Part shown: positions 8,169 to 15,923 of the stretch, piece by piece
Position numbering within the stretch: position 1 is the stretch's first letter
Layout: every line of letters starts with the position of its first letter
Source: a virus
Direction: 5' to 3' (one strand)
Virus record (IMG/VR): IMGVR_UViG_3300006925_002211
Span: 1-24,025 of that record
Length of the DNA: 24,025 bases
Made by a program: the position numbers and the translations under genes
Notes under the pieces: generated by a model
Database searches by the model: none
Told to the model about the DNA's origin: nothing
The model's input: the letters and a program-made list of their open reading frames with translations, nothing else

Positions 8169-8720
8169 ATGGACATAAACAATAAATTGATAGAACAGTG
8201 GGAACCTAAGATTAATCGAATGCTCCAGACAACTTCTATACGTGGTATGGATAGGGAGGATATAGCACAAGAATTACGTATTGCTATTCTAAAAGCAGCA
8301 AAAGGCTTTGATCCTAGCAGAAAGGTTTCGTTTCACACCTATTTACATACCACTATGATTAATACAATAAGAACTTTGATAACTAAAGCCCAACGCCGCC
8401 CTGAACCGCAAAGTTTAGACGCTTATTTATCTTCTTTTAGTCACGAAACGGAATACTATCCGTCTTCTGCTGAAAAAGCTTTATCGGTAACCATTGACAT
8501 GGACTCTGAGTTAGTATTAAAATCTTCTTTAGAACACTTTGGGTTTTCCCATACGGAAAAATCTTTTTTAGCTTTACGTATGGAAAATCTAACAATGGAT
8601 GAAATTTCTAACACTTTACAAGAATCAGCGTATAAAATTAGAACTCAGATTAGGCAGAGATTGGGTAGGCAGAACGAGAAAAGAGTTTTATTATGGTTAA
8701 ACGGGACGGAAAACCTCTAA
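8169..8720 (+). CDS. Phage-encoded sigma-70 family factor
   Basis: ATG at 8169 behind the A-rich AAAAAGGGG site. The 183-residue protein has a region 2-like core at about residues 27-73 (MDREDIAQELRIAILKAAKG, FDPSRKVSFHTYLHTTMINT), matching the helix that binds RNA polymerase beta-prime and the -10 element. A region 4-like helix-turn-helix lies at about 130-165 (FLALRMENLTMDEISNTL). Regions 1.1 and 3 are absent, so it has the size and layout of ECF or phage alternative sigma factors. It probably redirects host RNA polymerase to phage promoters. It follows the only strong sigma-70 promoter seen, so it may itself be expressed by the host polymerase and then switch on later genes. Its own target promoter was not identified. 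Confidence 0.8.
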   Translation: MDINNKLIEQWEPKINRMLQTTSIRGMDREDIAQELRIAILKAAKGFDPSRKVSFHTYLHTTMINTIRTLITKAQRRPEPQSLDAYLSSFSHETEYYPSSAEKALSVTIDMDSELVLKSSLEHFGFSHTEKSFLALRMENLTMDEISNTLQESAYKIRTQIRQRLGRQNEKRVLLWLNGTENL

Positions 8721-9136
8721 AAGACTACAACTCGCAAGATGTGCGGGGGGTTTTTACATGGTTATATTCTAAAAAGCATAATAAAGAATATACTAATAAA
8801 GGTTTTATTGGTTATGACCTTAAGCTAATTAAAGAAGCTGTTAAGCAATACGGGTTATTTCCGGTTTTAGCTGGTTTTTATAATGGGATACACACCCGTA
8901 AAGATACAGTTACTATAAAATATATTATCAAGGGTTTTGAATTTAAATATTATCTCCCAGATAGCAATGCAGAAATATATTATAAAGTTATGGTCTATGG
9001 GACGGATAAAATAAAAGCGTACTGGCGAAAGTACACCCTTTTGAATTCTAAATGGTTCCCCACAGCAGCTTCGGAGCAAAAAAAGAAAAAGATTTTAAAC
9101 AAGTTAAAGGAGTGGGGCAATGCCCAGACAGAATAA
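8693..9136 (+). CDS. Protein of unknown function upstream of helicase
   Basis: ATG at 8693 overlaps the sigma gene by 28 bases. The 147-residue protein is basic and rich in Tyr, Lys and Phe, with an opening segment (GKPLKDYNSQDVRGVFTWLY) and a Lys-rich C-terminal helix (SEQKKKKILNKLKEW). There are no Cys, no nucleotide-binding motif and no membrane segment. Its position two genes before the replicative helicase makes a replication accessory role (origin binding or helicase loading) possible, but nothing in the sequence proves it. The sequence A-AAA-AAG at 9079-9085 lies in frame; I see no evidence of functional frameshifting there. Confidence 0.55.
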   Translation: MVKRDGKPLKDYNSQDVRGVFTWLYSKKHNKEYTNKGFIGYDLKLIKEAVKQYGLFPVLAGFYNGIHTRKDTVTIKYIIKGFEFKYYLPDSNAEIYYKVMVYGTDKIKAYWRKYTLLNSKWFPTAASEQKKKKILNKLKEWGNAQTE

Positions 9137-9386
9137 AAACAGGCGGGGCGGGTTTGTGAAGGTTGACAATACCCGCAAACACTTAAAGGCATCAGATTTA
9201 CGCTCTCGTGAAGCTCCGCAAGGCTCCTTCCGAGTGATATCCATAACAGATAATAAAGACGTATGGCTCGAAGGCACACACAGCACGTTCTTAGAAGCGA
9301 AAAAAATTGCTGATGACACATGTGGTGGTGGTGTGGTATGCTATGTACATGGTAACGGGCCAAGAGTACTTTATATAGCGAGGTAA
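9120..9386 (+). CDS. Small basic protein of unknown function
   Basis: ATG at 9120 with AAAGGAG at 9106-9112, overlapping the preceding gene by 17 bases and ending two bases before the helicase start. The 88-residue product has a very basic N-terminus (MPRQNKNRRGGFVKVDNTRK) followed by a compact alpha/beta-like part. The start of the compact part (FRVISITDNKDVWLEGTH) resembles small single-domain phage proteins. Basic charge and position suggest a nucleic acid-binding accessory of replication, which is inference. Confidence 0.55.
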   Translation: MPRQNKNRRGGFVKVDNTRKHLKASDLRSREAPQGSFRVISITDNKDVWLEGTHSTFLEAKKIADDTCGGGVVCYVHGNGPRVLYIAR

Positions 9387-9388
9387 TA

Positions 9389-10660
9389 ATGCAGAGTTTT
9401 GAATATATTGAATCAGGGGTTTTATTTAATTTAACAGACCCAGTAAACTTTAAAAACTTTAGGTACACTGGTAAGGACTTTGCGAAACACGGGGAAGTAC
9501 ATACATTTATCGTAGATTATGTAGATCAGTATAGGGAAACTCCTTCTGCATCCACATTGTCCGAAAATTATCCTACCTTAGACGTTTCCGCACAGACGTT
9601 AAATTATGATTACGCTGTAGATCAGTTCAAAGATCAGGTTATTTATCGTAAAATTGTAGCTTCCATTCAATCGGAAAAGGAAATGCTTAAGGATAATCCC
9701 GCAAAGGCATTATCAACAATTATTTCAAAGCTGGGGGACGTAGAGATAGAGACCGATGAAGACGTTTCTATCTATAACAGCGGCTCCTCTGAACGCTTCG
9801 ATGAGTGGAAAGAGAGAACTGAAAAACGTGCTATGGGTGAAGGTATGATGGGAGTACCAACACCCTTTAAGACCTTCAATAGCACAGGTGTTGGGTGGAT
9901 GCCGGGAGAACTTGTAGCTATGTTTGCACGACCAACAGTAGGTAAAACGTGGATGTGTGTTGAGGCGGCTGCTACTGCGGTTGCGGCTGGGTATAAAACC
10001 TTATTAGTTTCTACAGAAATGACAACATCAGCAATAAGTCTAAGGGCGGATGTGGTACTAGCTAATAAAATGGGGTATAACTTCTCCCATAGAGCCTTGC
10101 GTAACGGTGACCCAATTGATGAAGTTCAATACAAGAAGTTTCTACAAGAATTGAATGGTAGGTCACTTTTAGTTTGTGACCATATAGAAGGTGAGTCCAC
10201 CATTTCTATTGAAAGTATCGCTCGTTTGATACGGAAACACTCTCCAGACTTTGTAGTTCTAGATGGAATCTACTTAGTTTCTTCAGGGGACGGTAAGAAA
10301 GCCATGTGGGAACAGTCTCATGCGCTTTTCTACGGCATGAAAAACTTATGTTTATCTACTAACACAGCAATTTGGGTTTCAACGCAAGCTACTAGAGAAG
10401 CCGCTAATATGTTTGAGCCACCACGAGCCGATCAGGTTGCCTTTGGAGACGCTTTAATCAGAGCGGCAGACGTTGCTATGGCTATGTGCCTTGTAGAAGA
10501 CAACGAGGATAAACGCCTAATGCAGATACAGAAGTATCGAGATGGGGTATTACCCTCTGAAGAATACTACTTGCATTGGGACGTAAACTATGGTAAAATC
10601 TATGAAGACGATGAATTTTCCATCGTTGACGACGATGATTTAGATGATGGTGGTTTTTAG
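9389..10660 (+). CDS. Replicative DNA helicase (DnaB-like, RecA fold)
   Basis: The 423-residue protein has an all-helical N-terminal part (about 1-150) and a RecA-fold ATPase. The Walker A motif is ARPTVGKT at 180-187 with K186, where the family usually starts with Gly rather than Ala. The following VSTEM is the H1a-type motif with a glutamate. Walker B is FVVLDGIYLV with D292. A later motif is WVSTQATREA. DnaB-family helicases form hexamers that unwind DNA at the fork 5' to 3'. The protein ends in a strongly acidic tail (residues about 405-420). The start has GAGG shortly upstream. Its neighbours, primase, SSB and polymerase, support a full phage replisome. Confidence in superfamily is high; the loader is unidentified. 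Confidence 0.88.
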   Translation: MQSFEYIESGVLFNLTDPVNFKNFRYTGKDFAKHGEVHTFIVDYVDQYRETPSASTLSENYPTLDVSAQTLNYDYAVDQFKDQVIYRKIVASIQSEKEMLKDNPAKALSTIISKLGDVEIETDEDVSIYNSGSSERFDEWKERTEKRAMGEGMMGVPTPFKTFNSTGVGWMPGELVAMFARPTVGKTWMCVEAAATAVAAGYKTLLVSTEMTTSAISLRADVVLANKMGYNFSHRALRNGDPIDEVQYKKFLQELNGRSLLVCDHIEGESTISIESIARLIRKHSPDFVVLDGIYLVSSGDGKKAMWEQSHALFYGMKNLCLSTNTAIWVSTQATREAANMFEPPRADQVAFGDALIRAADVAMAMCLVEDNEDKRLMQIQKYRDGVLPSEEYYLHWDVNYGKIYEDDEFSIVDDDDLDDGGF

Positions 10661-10674
10661 TAAGGAGATTTTTA

Positions 10675-10860
10675 ATGGGATTATTTGATTTATTTAAATC
10701 TGATACCGATAGCGTTATAGTAAAGCAAGGCACTTCTAAAGGGCCAGGCAAGCCTAAGGTTGATATTACCGTTGGTGATATTAAGAAAGGCAAAGTTGTA
10801 GACGCTAACGGGTACACCAGCGATATTGTGTTGTTTTTACGTGCATCGAAAGGTAAGTAG
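10675..10860 (+). CDS. Small protein of unknown function
   Basis: ATG at 10675 with TAAGGAG just upstream. The 61-residue product opens with MGLFDLFKSD, a short amphipathic segment, followed by a Lys/Gly-rich stretch and a likely beta pair (VDITVGDIKKGKVVDANGYT). Its TAG stop overlaps the GTG start of the primase gene (10858-10862), so the two are probably translationally coupled. No known motif is seen. A replication accessory role is possible from location only. Confidence 0.55.
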   Translation: MGLFDLFKSDTDSVIVKQGTSKGPGKPKVDITVGDIKKGKVVDANGYTSDIVLFLRASKGK

Positions 10861-11720
10861 TGGTTAATTGGTCTAGTTTATTACTTGACGTAGGGATAGA
10901 TGTTCCCTTAGAGCGTGAACAATTTAATATTTCCTGTCCTTTCCATATAGACCAACTACCTTCATGCTCTATAAACGTAACAATGGGTAAATGGATATGT
11001 TTTGCTGGCTGTGGGCAGGGGTCTTTAGTAACATTTTTAGCTAAGTACACAGGTAAAGATACTACAAAGATTGAACAAGACGTTGCTAACAGTGCAATTG
11101 AAATAGAGTTTGATTTTTTTGAAGACGAGTTTCCCCCTCTTGACCAGATGGAGGTAGTAACGTACCCCGGAGACGCAGGGGTAGTCCCTAAATGGATTTT
11201 TGATCGGGGGTTTTCCTCCGACACATTAAAATCTTGGGGTTGCGGCATGAATAAGTATAATGATTTAATCATTCCTGTACATGATGCATCTTCAAATTTA
11301 GTTGGGTGGATGGAGAGGCGCATAGACGCAACTCCTAAATATTTATACTCTAAAGGCTTGAAGAAATCCCACCTTTTATTTGGGGAGCATAAAATAAAAT
11401 CAACACAAACTGTATGTATTACTGAGGGTGCATTGGATACTATGTGGTTATCCCAAAACGGCTACACAAGTATGGCTTTATTAGGGGCTTCTTTTTCACG
11501 AGAGCAGCAATCTAGGCTAACAGCCTTGAAACCAGAAGAAATTGTATTGTGTTTAGACAATGATGAAGCGGGACAAAAAGCAATTAATAAAATTAATAGT
11601 TGCATGAAAGATACTTGTATGGTATCATGGATAGAGTTACCCAAAGGGGTAAACGACGTACAAGAGATACGTAAAAAATCATTACTTAATGAAGTAATAG
11701 AAAACAGAGCCTTTTGGTAA
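10860..11720 (+). CDS. DNA primase (zinc finger plus Toprim)
   Basis: GTG at 10860 overlaps the previous stop. The 286-residue protein starts with a CHC2-type zinc-binding region (residues about 25-60: CPFH, then C and FAGCGQGS), as in DnaG N-terminal domains that recognise template. The catalytic Toprim domain follows, with E189 in ITEGALD and D233/D235 in the DNDEAG motif, which bind metal. It is about half the length of DnaG: a helicase-interacting C-terminal domain and the full polymerase core are reduced. It would lay down RNA primers for lagging-strand synthesis. Sits between helicase and SSB-like genes. Confidence 0.87.
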   Translation: MVNWSSLLLDVGIDVPLEREQFNISCPFHIDQLPSCSINVTMGKWICFAGCGQGSLVTFLAKYTGKDTTKIEQDVANSAIEIEFDFFEDEFPPLDQMEVVTYPGDAGVVPKWIFDRGFSSDTLKSWGCGMNKYNDLIIPVHDASSNLVGWMERRIDATPKYLYSKGLKKSHLLFGEHKIKSTQTVCITEGALDTMWLSQNGYTSMALLGASFSREQQSRLTALKPEEIVLCLDNDEAGQKAINKINSCMKDTCMVSWIELPKGVNDVQEIRKKSLLNEVIENRAFW

Positions 11721-11738
11721 AGGCTAAAGGAGGTACGC

Positions 11739-12431
11739 ATGGGTGGCATATTCGCTATTCAAAACAGGGTTGAAGAACGTTCTAACCCTCAACTGTCGCA
11801 AGCTAATGGGCAGGAAGTCTTTTTCAAAGATGGTGACCAAGCGTTCGTAACGCCGGTTGCTTCTGGAGAAGAGAACGATAAATTACTAGATGAAGTTTAT
11901 CTTTACACGTATCGTTCAGGTACTCGTTGGATTAATCTTCTAAAAGACGACGACACAGACGCTTCAGATGTTCCTGATAACGTTAGAGCCTCTCACAAGT
12001 TTGCGTTCTGGGGCTATGTTCATGATATCATGCACACTGAGAAGCGTTTTGACGACTGGGAAGAAGTTGAAGGGCCTCAGGGCAAGAAGTTGTTTGTTCA
12101 GCATGTTGATGATTTCAGGGTTATCCCTCTAGGCTTTGGGCGTAGTAATTACATTTGGAACCAACTGGTTGATATTTATAACGACTGGGGTTCACTAAAC
12201 AAAGGTGTTATGCGTATCAAGCGGGCAGGAACAGGCATGTACGACACGTCATACACGCTTTCTGCCACAGCTAGGAACACTTCCGTTCCAGAAGACAAGT
12301 TAGCTAACGTTTCCGATTTAGTTGATATTAAGAGTTATTACAAAAACCGTTACGGTGGTGAGCAGTCTAGTGCGCCATCAAATCAGTCTGACCCTGTTTC
12401 ATTAAACAGTTCAGACGATCTTTTTGGATAA
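11739..12431 (+). CDS. Probable single-stranded DNA-binding protein
   Basis: ATG at 11739 with a very strong AAAGGAGGT site (11726-11734), suggesting high expression as expected for an SSB. The 230-residue protein has a beta-rich core rich in Trp and Tyr (FAFWGYVHDIM, FGRSNYIWNQLVDIYNDWG) suitable for stacking on bases. A phrase VMRIKRAGTGMYDTSYTL is reminiscent of phage gp32-like proteins. The Ser/Asn-rich C-terminus ends in acidic residues (SSDDLFG), comparable to the protein-binding tail of SSBs. It lies between primase and polymerase. The call is from architecture, expression signal and context rather than a clear family motif, so a different replication-associated protein is possible. 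Confidence 0.58.
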   Translation: MGGIFAIQNRVEERSNPQLSQANGQEVFFKDGDQAFVTPVASGEENDKLLDEVYLYTYRSGTRWINLLKDDDTDASDVPDNVRASHKFAFWGYVHDIMHTEKRFDDWEEVEGPQGKKLFVQHVDDFRVIPLGFGRSNYIWNQLVDIYNDWGSLNKGVMRIKRAGTGMYDTSYTLSATARNTSVPEDKLANVSDLVDIKSYYKNRYGGEQSSAPSNQSDPVSLNSSDDLFG

Positions 12432-12443
12432 CCTTTTTTCTTG

Positions 12444-12486
12444 TAGGTATTTCTTGCTGGGGGGAATCCCCCAGTAAGATACCTAT
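12444..12486 (+). terminator. Long hairpin (terminator or leader structure)
   Basis: The 73-base gap between the SSB-like gene and DNA polymerase contains an unusually strong inverted repeat. CTGGGGG (12457-12463) pairs with CCCCCAG (12468-12474) across a GAAT loop. The stem continues with four more pairs and, after a two-base bulge, with TAGGTAT (12444-12450) against ATACCTA (12479-12485). A run of five T (12491-12495) starts four to five bases after the stem. It therefore looks like a rho-independent terminator or attenuator. The T-run is set back and runs directly into the polymerase RBS (TAGGAG, 12495-12500), so it could instead regulate polymerase translation or mRNA stability. Confidence 0.62.
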
Positions 12487-12504
12487 TACCTTTTTAGGAG
12501 CGGG

Positions 12505-14472
12505 ATGCTAGTTACCTCTAAAACATACGATGAAACCTTAGATAAATTAAAAAATTATCCTACATGGACGGTTGATGTAGAAACTAACGGTTTAGATTGG
12601 TTTGGGAAAAATCAAATATGTGGGGTGGGAGTCGGTATCGAAACAGGGGAGACTTTCTATTTCCCGTTTAGGCACTTCCCGTCTTTAGAGGCGGAGAACC
12701 TACACCCGCTCCAATTAGGTCAACTAATGGAAGCTATGAACCAATGCTCTACTCTTATTGGGTATAACATTAAATTCGATCTACACTTCTTAGAGAAGGA
12801 TGGATTATCTATTACAGGTAAAGAATTATTAGATGTTATTGTACTAGTAAGATTGACGGAACCTGCGGATGTTAGAGAGTTTTCCCTTACAGCCACAATA
12901 AAACGCCTTTACGGTGAAGCTGCCGCAGAGTACGACATATCTACTAAAAAGATATTACGTAAAAATAAGTGGAACAAGGACTTTTCTCAAGCCCCTCCAA
13001 CAATTCTAGGGCCTTATTGCGAAAAGGACGTTGAGTATACATGGAAAATTTTCCAAGATAGGTTTCCACGAATAGAGAAAACGAAGCAAACTAGAATATT
13101 TGAACTAGAAAAAGAATTAACACATGTTTTATTTGCTATGGAAAAGCGTGGGTTACCTGTAGATAGCTTGTATGCTAAAAAAGCTGCGGATAAGTTAACT
13201 AAAAGGCAGGAGCAGATTAAGGAACGTATTTTCAACACGGTAGGGCATGAGTTCTTACTTACCAGCCCTGTACAGGTCGGAACAGCCTTAAAGGGGTTAG
13301 GCATTAAATCTGCGGTGCAGACCGTAAAAGGCAACGAATCGTGGGGGGAAGAAGCATTAGCGCAAATAAATCACCCTGTTGCAGGTTATATAAGGCAATA
13401 TAGAACATTAGGTAAACTACGTTCAACCTATCTGGAACCTTACTTTGATATACATACAATACATACTACCTTTTGTAATTGGGGAACCCTAACAGGGCGT
13501 TTATCTTCCAGAGACCCTAACCTACAAAATTTACCTAGAACTCACTTCAGGCTTTCAGATGATGCTCTGTCGCCACAAGAACGGGAAACAGTGAAAGGGC
13601 GAATCTCTGCGGCTGTTTCTGCTAAAGGTGGAACGTTCAATGAGGATTTATCTGATGAGGTTATTGATACATGGGGCTTTATTGGGGATGAATCTTTCGA
13701 TGAAACAGAGGAACATCAGATTTCTATCCGTAGATTATTTGTACCCCGTCCCGGCTACACCTTAGTTGGATTTGACTACTCTCAAATGGAAGTACGAGTC
13801 TTTTTAGATTACTTCCGTAACGCTGAAATTGACGCACTACTTAAAAAAGAGAATGTAGACTTTCACGGTGAAGCTGCTACACTAGCTTTCAATGTTGAGA
13901 AGGACGACCCAGAGTATAAGTACTATCGCCAAATGGCAAAAGCTATTACATTCGGCACTATTTACGGCATTGGGGCTAAGAAGCTAGGTATTCAACTTGG
14001 AGTACCGATGAGTCAAGCCTCCGACTATAAGAAAAAGTATTTTAAGGGACTAAAAGGGTCACGGGAATTCTTTGAGAAGGTAGTACGTGTTGTTAGTAGC
14101 AGGGGGTGGATTAAGAATAGGTACGGCAGAGTATACGTAGTTCCAAAAGACTTGGCGTATAAAGGGGTGAATTACCTTGTTCAAGGCACAAGTGCTGATA
14201 TTTTAAGTGAAAGAATGATAGAAGTAGATAAATATTTATCAAATAAGAAAAGTAATATTTTAGTACAGGTTCATGATGAGATTATTTGTGAAGTTCATGA
14301 TTCAGAACTAAACGATGTAACTCCTAACATTCAAAACCTACTACAAGAAAACTCTTTAGGAATCCCGCTAGAAGTTGACGTTGAGGTATGTAAACCGTCA
14401 TGGGCTACTAAAGTAGATTTCGAGCCGAACGTACAAGAAGCAGAAATAGATTGGACAATAGATTGGTCTTAA
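12505..14472 (+). CDS. DNA polymerase, family A, with 3'-5' exonuclease
   Basis: The 655-residue polymerase lacks the 5'-3' nuclease domain of bacterial Pol I. Exonuclease motifs are present: D24-x-E26 (DVETNGLD), D92 (YNIKFD) and Y171-x3-D175. Polymerase motif A is DYSQMEVR with D424. Motif B is R475-x3-K479-x3-F483-x3-Y487. Motif C is VHDE with D591. The residue equivalent to E. coli Pol I position 762 is Phe. An acidic insertion of about 50-55 residues (roughly 350-405) lies between NLQNLPR (339-345) and IRRLFVPRPG, where Pol I has only a short linker. ATG at 12505 follows TAGGAG and the hairpin just upstream. It is the replicative polymerase of the phage. Confidence 0.95.
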   Translation: MLVTSKTYDETLDKLKNYPTWTVDVETNGLDWFGKNQICGVGVGIETGETFYFPFRHFPSLEAENLHPLQLGQLMEAMNQCSTLIGYNIKFDLHFLEKDGLSITGKELLDVIVLVRLTEPADVREFSLTATIKRLYGEAAAEYDISTKKILRKNKWNKDFSQAPPTILGPYCEKDVEYTWKIFQDRFPRIEKTKQTRIFELEKELTHVLFAMEKRGLPVDSLYAKKAADKLTKRQEQIKERIFNTVGHEFLLTSPVQVGTALKGLGIKSAVQTVKGNESWGEEALAQINHPVAGYIRQYRTLGKLRSTYLEPYFDIHTIHTTFCNWGTLTGRLSSRDPNLQNLPRTHFRLSDDALSPQERETVKGRISAAVSAKGGTFNEDLSDEVIDTWGFIGDESFDETEEHQISIRRLFVPRPGYTLVGFDYSQMEVRVFLDYFRNAEIDALLKKENVDFHGEAATLAFNVEKDDPEYKYYRQMAKAITFGTIYGIGAKKLGIQLGVPMSQASDYKKKYFKGLKGSREFFEKVVRVVSSRGWIKNRYGRVYVVPKDLAYKGVNYLVQGTSADILSERMIEVDKYLSNKKSNILVQVHDEIICEVHDSELNDVTPNIQNLLQENSLGIPLEVDVEVCKPSWATKVDFEPNVQEAEIDWTIDWS

Positions 14473-15398
14473 AGGCACACCAAAGGTTTAGCAATTACGA
14501 TAAAGAACATAGTTGGCAATATGAGATACGTCTTCAAAATAAAGTAGAAGACTTAGCCCTTTCCAATCTATCGGAAGAAGCTGTTAAAGCTTTATCTATA
14601 GATGATTTTAAGTTTGAGTACATTGCTAAAGACAACAAAGCGGGTTGCCGGGAAGTTAAAGAGTTTATCGAACGGCACGAATGGCTTGGTAAAATGCCTA
14701 TATGGGTTACAGATAGATTTACCGCTAGGTTAAAGTCCTCTAATCTGCTTGCAGGGGTTGTTGTAATGGCTACACCTAACACGTTTTCAAATTTATTAGG
14801 GGCGGAAGGTAAGAATTTAGAAAAATTAATTGCTAGGGGTGCCTGTATTTCGTGGTCACCTAAAAATTTAGCTTCATGGTTAATAATGCAATCTATTAAA
14901 TGGATGGTGAAAAACACAGACTTTAGGTATTTTACAGCGTACAGTGACCCCGAAGCTAAGGAATTAGGTACTATTTATCAAGCTTGCAACTTCATCTATT
15001 TAGGTCAAAAATTTGGTAGCGGCTATCAGTACCTTGACCCTCAAAACAGAGAACGTGGGTGGTTTGGAGACTCTGGGTTTAGTGATAGGAGTCAGATTGT
15101 TCGATATGCGAAGGCTTTAGGGTTGCAATGGCAGCCAGAATGGTATAAAATGGTAGGTGCCAAAAAGAATTACCGCAAAGTAAATTGGCAAAATATACCC
15201 GAAGAAAGTACACAATTACTAAAACAAGAGAGGGCTAGGCATAAAAACAGTTGCGAGAAAAGGCAGTCCCCCACAAAGCATAAATATTGTTATATTTTAG
15301 GTATAAACCGTAAAGAGACTAAAAGTTTAGTGCGGCAGTTCAAACAAAACAACCCAGATAAAATTAATTTACCATACCCCCAGTTGAGGGGTAAGTAA
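14451..15398 (+). CDS. Mom-like DNA adenine modification protein
   Basis: A 315-residue protein resembling the Mom family (GNAT fold), which in phage Mu converts adenine in DNA to N6-methylcarbamoyl (acetamido-type) adenine to resist restriction. Visible family-like landmarks are ERHEWLGKMP (74-83), the substrate-binding-like LLAGVVVMATPNTF (99-112), SWSPKNLASWLI (134-145), and YSDPEAKELGTIYQACNF (164-181). D166 is a candidate for the catalytic Asp. The C-terminal KHKYCYILGINRK and LPYPQ resemble Mom-family ends. The start is uncertain: TTG at 14451 is the longest; TTG 14463 is another. Neither has a good RBS, and the first ATG (14694) would remove conserved residues. It overlaps the polymerase stop by 22 bases. 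Chemistry is inferred from family only. Confidence 0.68.
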   Translation: MDNRLVLKAHQRFSNYDKEHSWQYEIRLQNKVEDLALSNLSEEAVKALSIDDFKFEYIAKDNKAGCREVKEFIERHEWLGKMPIWVTDRFTARLKSSNLLAGVVVMATPNTFSNLLGAEGKNLEKLIARGACISWSPKNLASWLIMQSIKWMVKNTDFRYFTAYSDPEAKELGTIYQACNFIYLGQKFGSGYQYLDPQNRERGWFGDSGFSDRSQIVRYAKALGLQWQPEWYKMVGAKKNYRKVNWQNIPEESTQLLKQERARHKNSCEKRQSPTKHKYCYILGINRKETKSLVRQFKQNNPDKINLPYPQLRGK

Positions 15399-15411
15399 GA
15401 AGGAGAGACTA

Positions 15412-15636
15412 ATGGCTAAGGTAGGACTAAAATTAGGGTTTACATTCAGGGTAGGGCCTTTAGACACTAATCAGTACGCACGTATTGATTGTGAAGTACA
15501 TGATATTGATACTGATATGGATATCCCCACTCAGATTGAGGGAACGGAACTTGCCTTAGGGCAAATCTGGGCGCATGTACGAGATGAAGTAGACAAGAAT
15601 ATTGATGAAGTACTGAATGAAGGGACTTCTAAATGA
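15412..15636 (+). CDS. Small acidic protein of unknown function
   Basis: ATG at 15412 with AAGGAGAG at 15400-15407. The 74-residue product is acidic, with a first half of beta character (KLGFTFRVGPLDTNQYARID) and a C-terminal helix rich in Asp and Glu. No recognised motif. It shares an ATGA overlap with the next gene, so expression is probably coupled to the MazG-like protein. Confidence 0.58.
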   Translation: MAKVGLKLGFTFRVGPLDTNQYARIDCEVHDIDTDMDIPTQIEGTELALGQIWAHVRDEVDKNIDEVLNEGTSK

Positions 15637-15923
15637 GCCGTACACGGAGAGGTAACGAAATAATTAGAGCTACGGTACTGGAAAAAGTTTTAGCTGAAAG
15701 AGAGCGTCAAGACTTAAAGTGGGGTGACCAAACACAGAACTCTGACTCTCATTGGACGGTAATCTTAACAGAAGAACTAGGTGAAGTCGCAAGAGAAGTG
15801 TATGAAAAAAACGAAACAGATATGTATACAGAAATCATTCAATGTGCCGCAGTTTGCTTTGCATGGGCGGAGGCATATCTAAACCGAACCTACGATATTA
15901 GTTTTACACCGGAAGAGGAATAA
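15633..15923 (+). CDS. MazG-like nucleotide pyrophosphohydrolase-related protein
   Basis: A 96-residue protein with an opening ERERQDLKWGDQ, then EELGE (47-51) and E67-x2-Q70 in a helix continuing as AAVCFAWAEAYL. An EExxE motif followed by a second acidic helix is the metal-binding pattern of all-alpha NTP pyrophosphatases (MazG/dUTPase-like superfamily). The opening ERxRQdxKWG resembles short phage proteins annotated as MazG-like. It may hydrolyse nucleoside triphosphates and influence alarmone or nucleotide pools, although many phage versions are untested. It starts at an ATGA overlap and stops directly before the recombinase ATG, suggesting one operon. Confidence 0.7.
   Translation: MSRTRRGNEIIRATVLEKVLAERERQDLKWGDQTQNSDSHWTVILTEELGEVAREVYEKNETDMYTEIIQCAAVCFAWAEAYLNRTYDISFTPEEE

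Noticed and set aside
9079-9085. A second zero-frame slippery heptamer, A-AAA-AAG, near the end of the 8693-9136 gene.
   Set aside because: The -1 frame stops after about 25 codons (TGA at 9157-9159), does not join the next gene in its frame and adds no recognisable domain; the run probably just encodes Lys.
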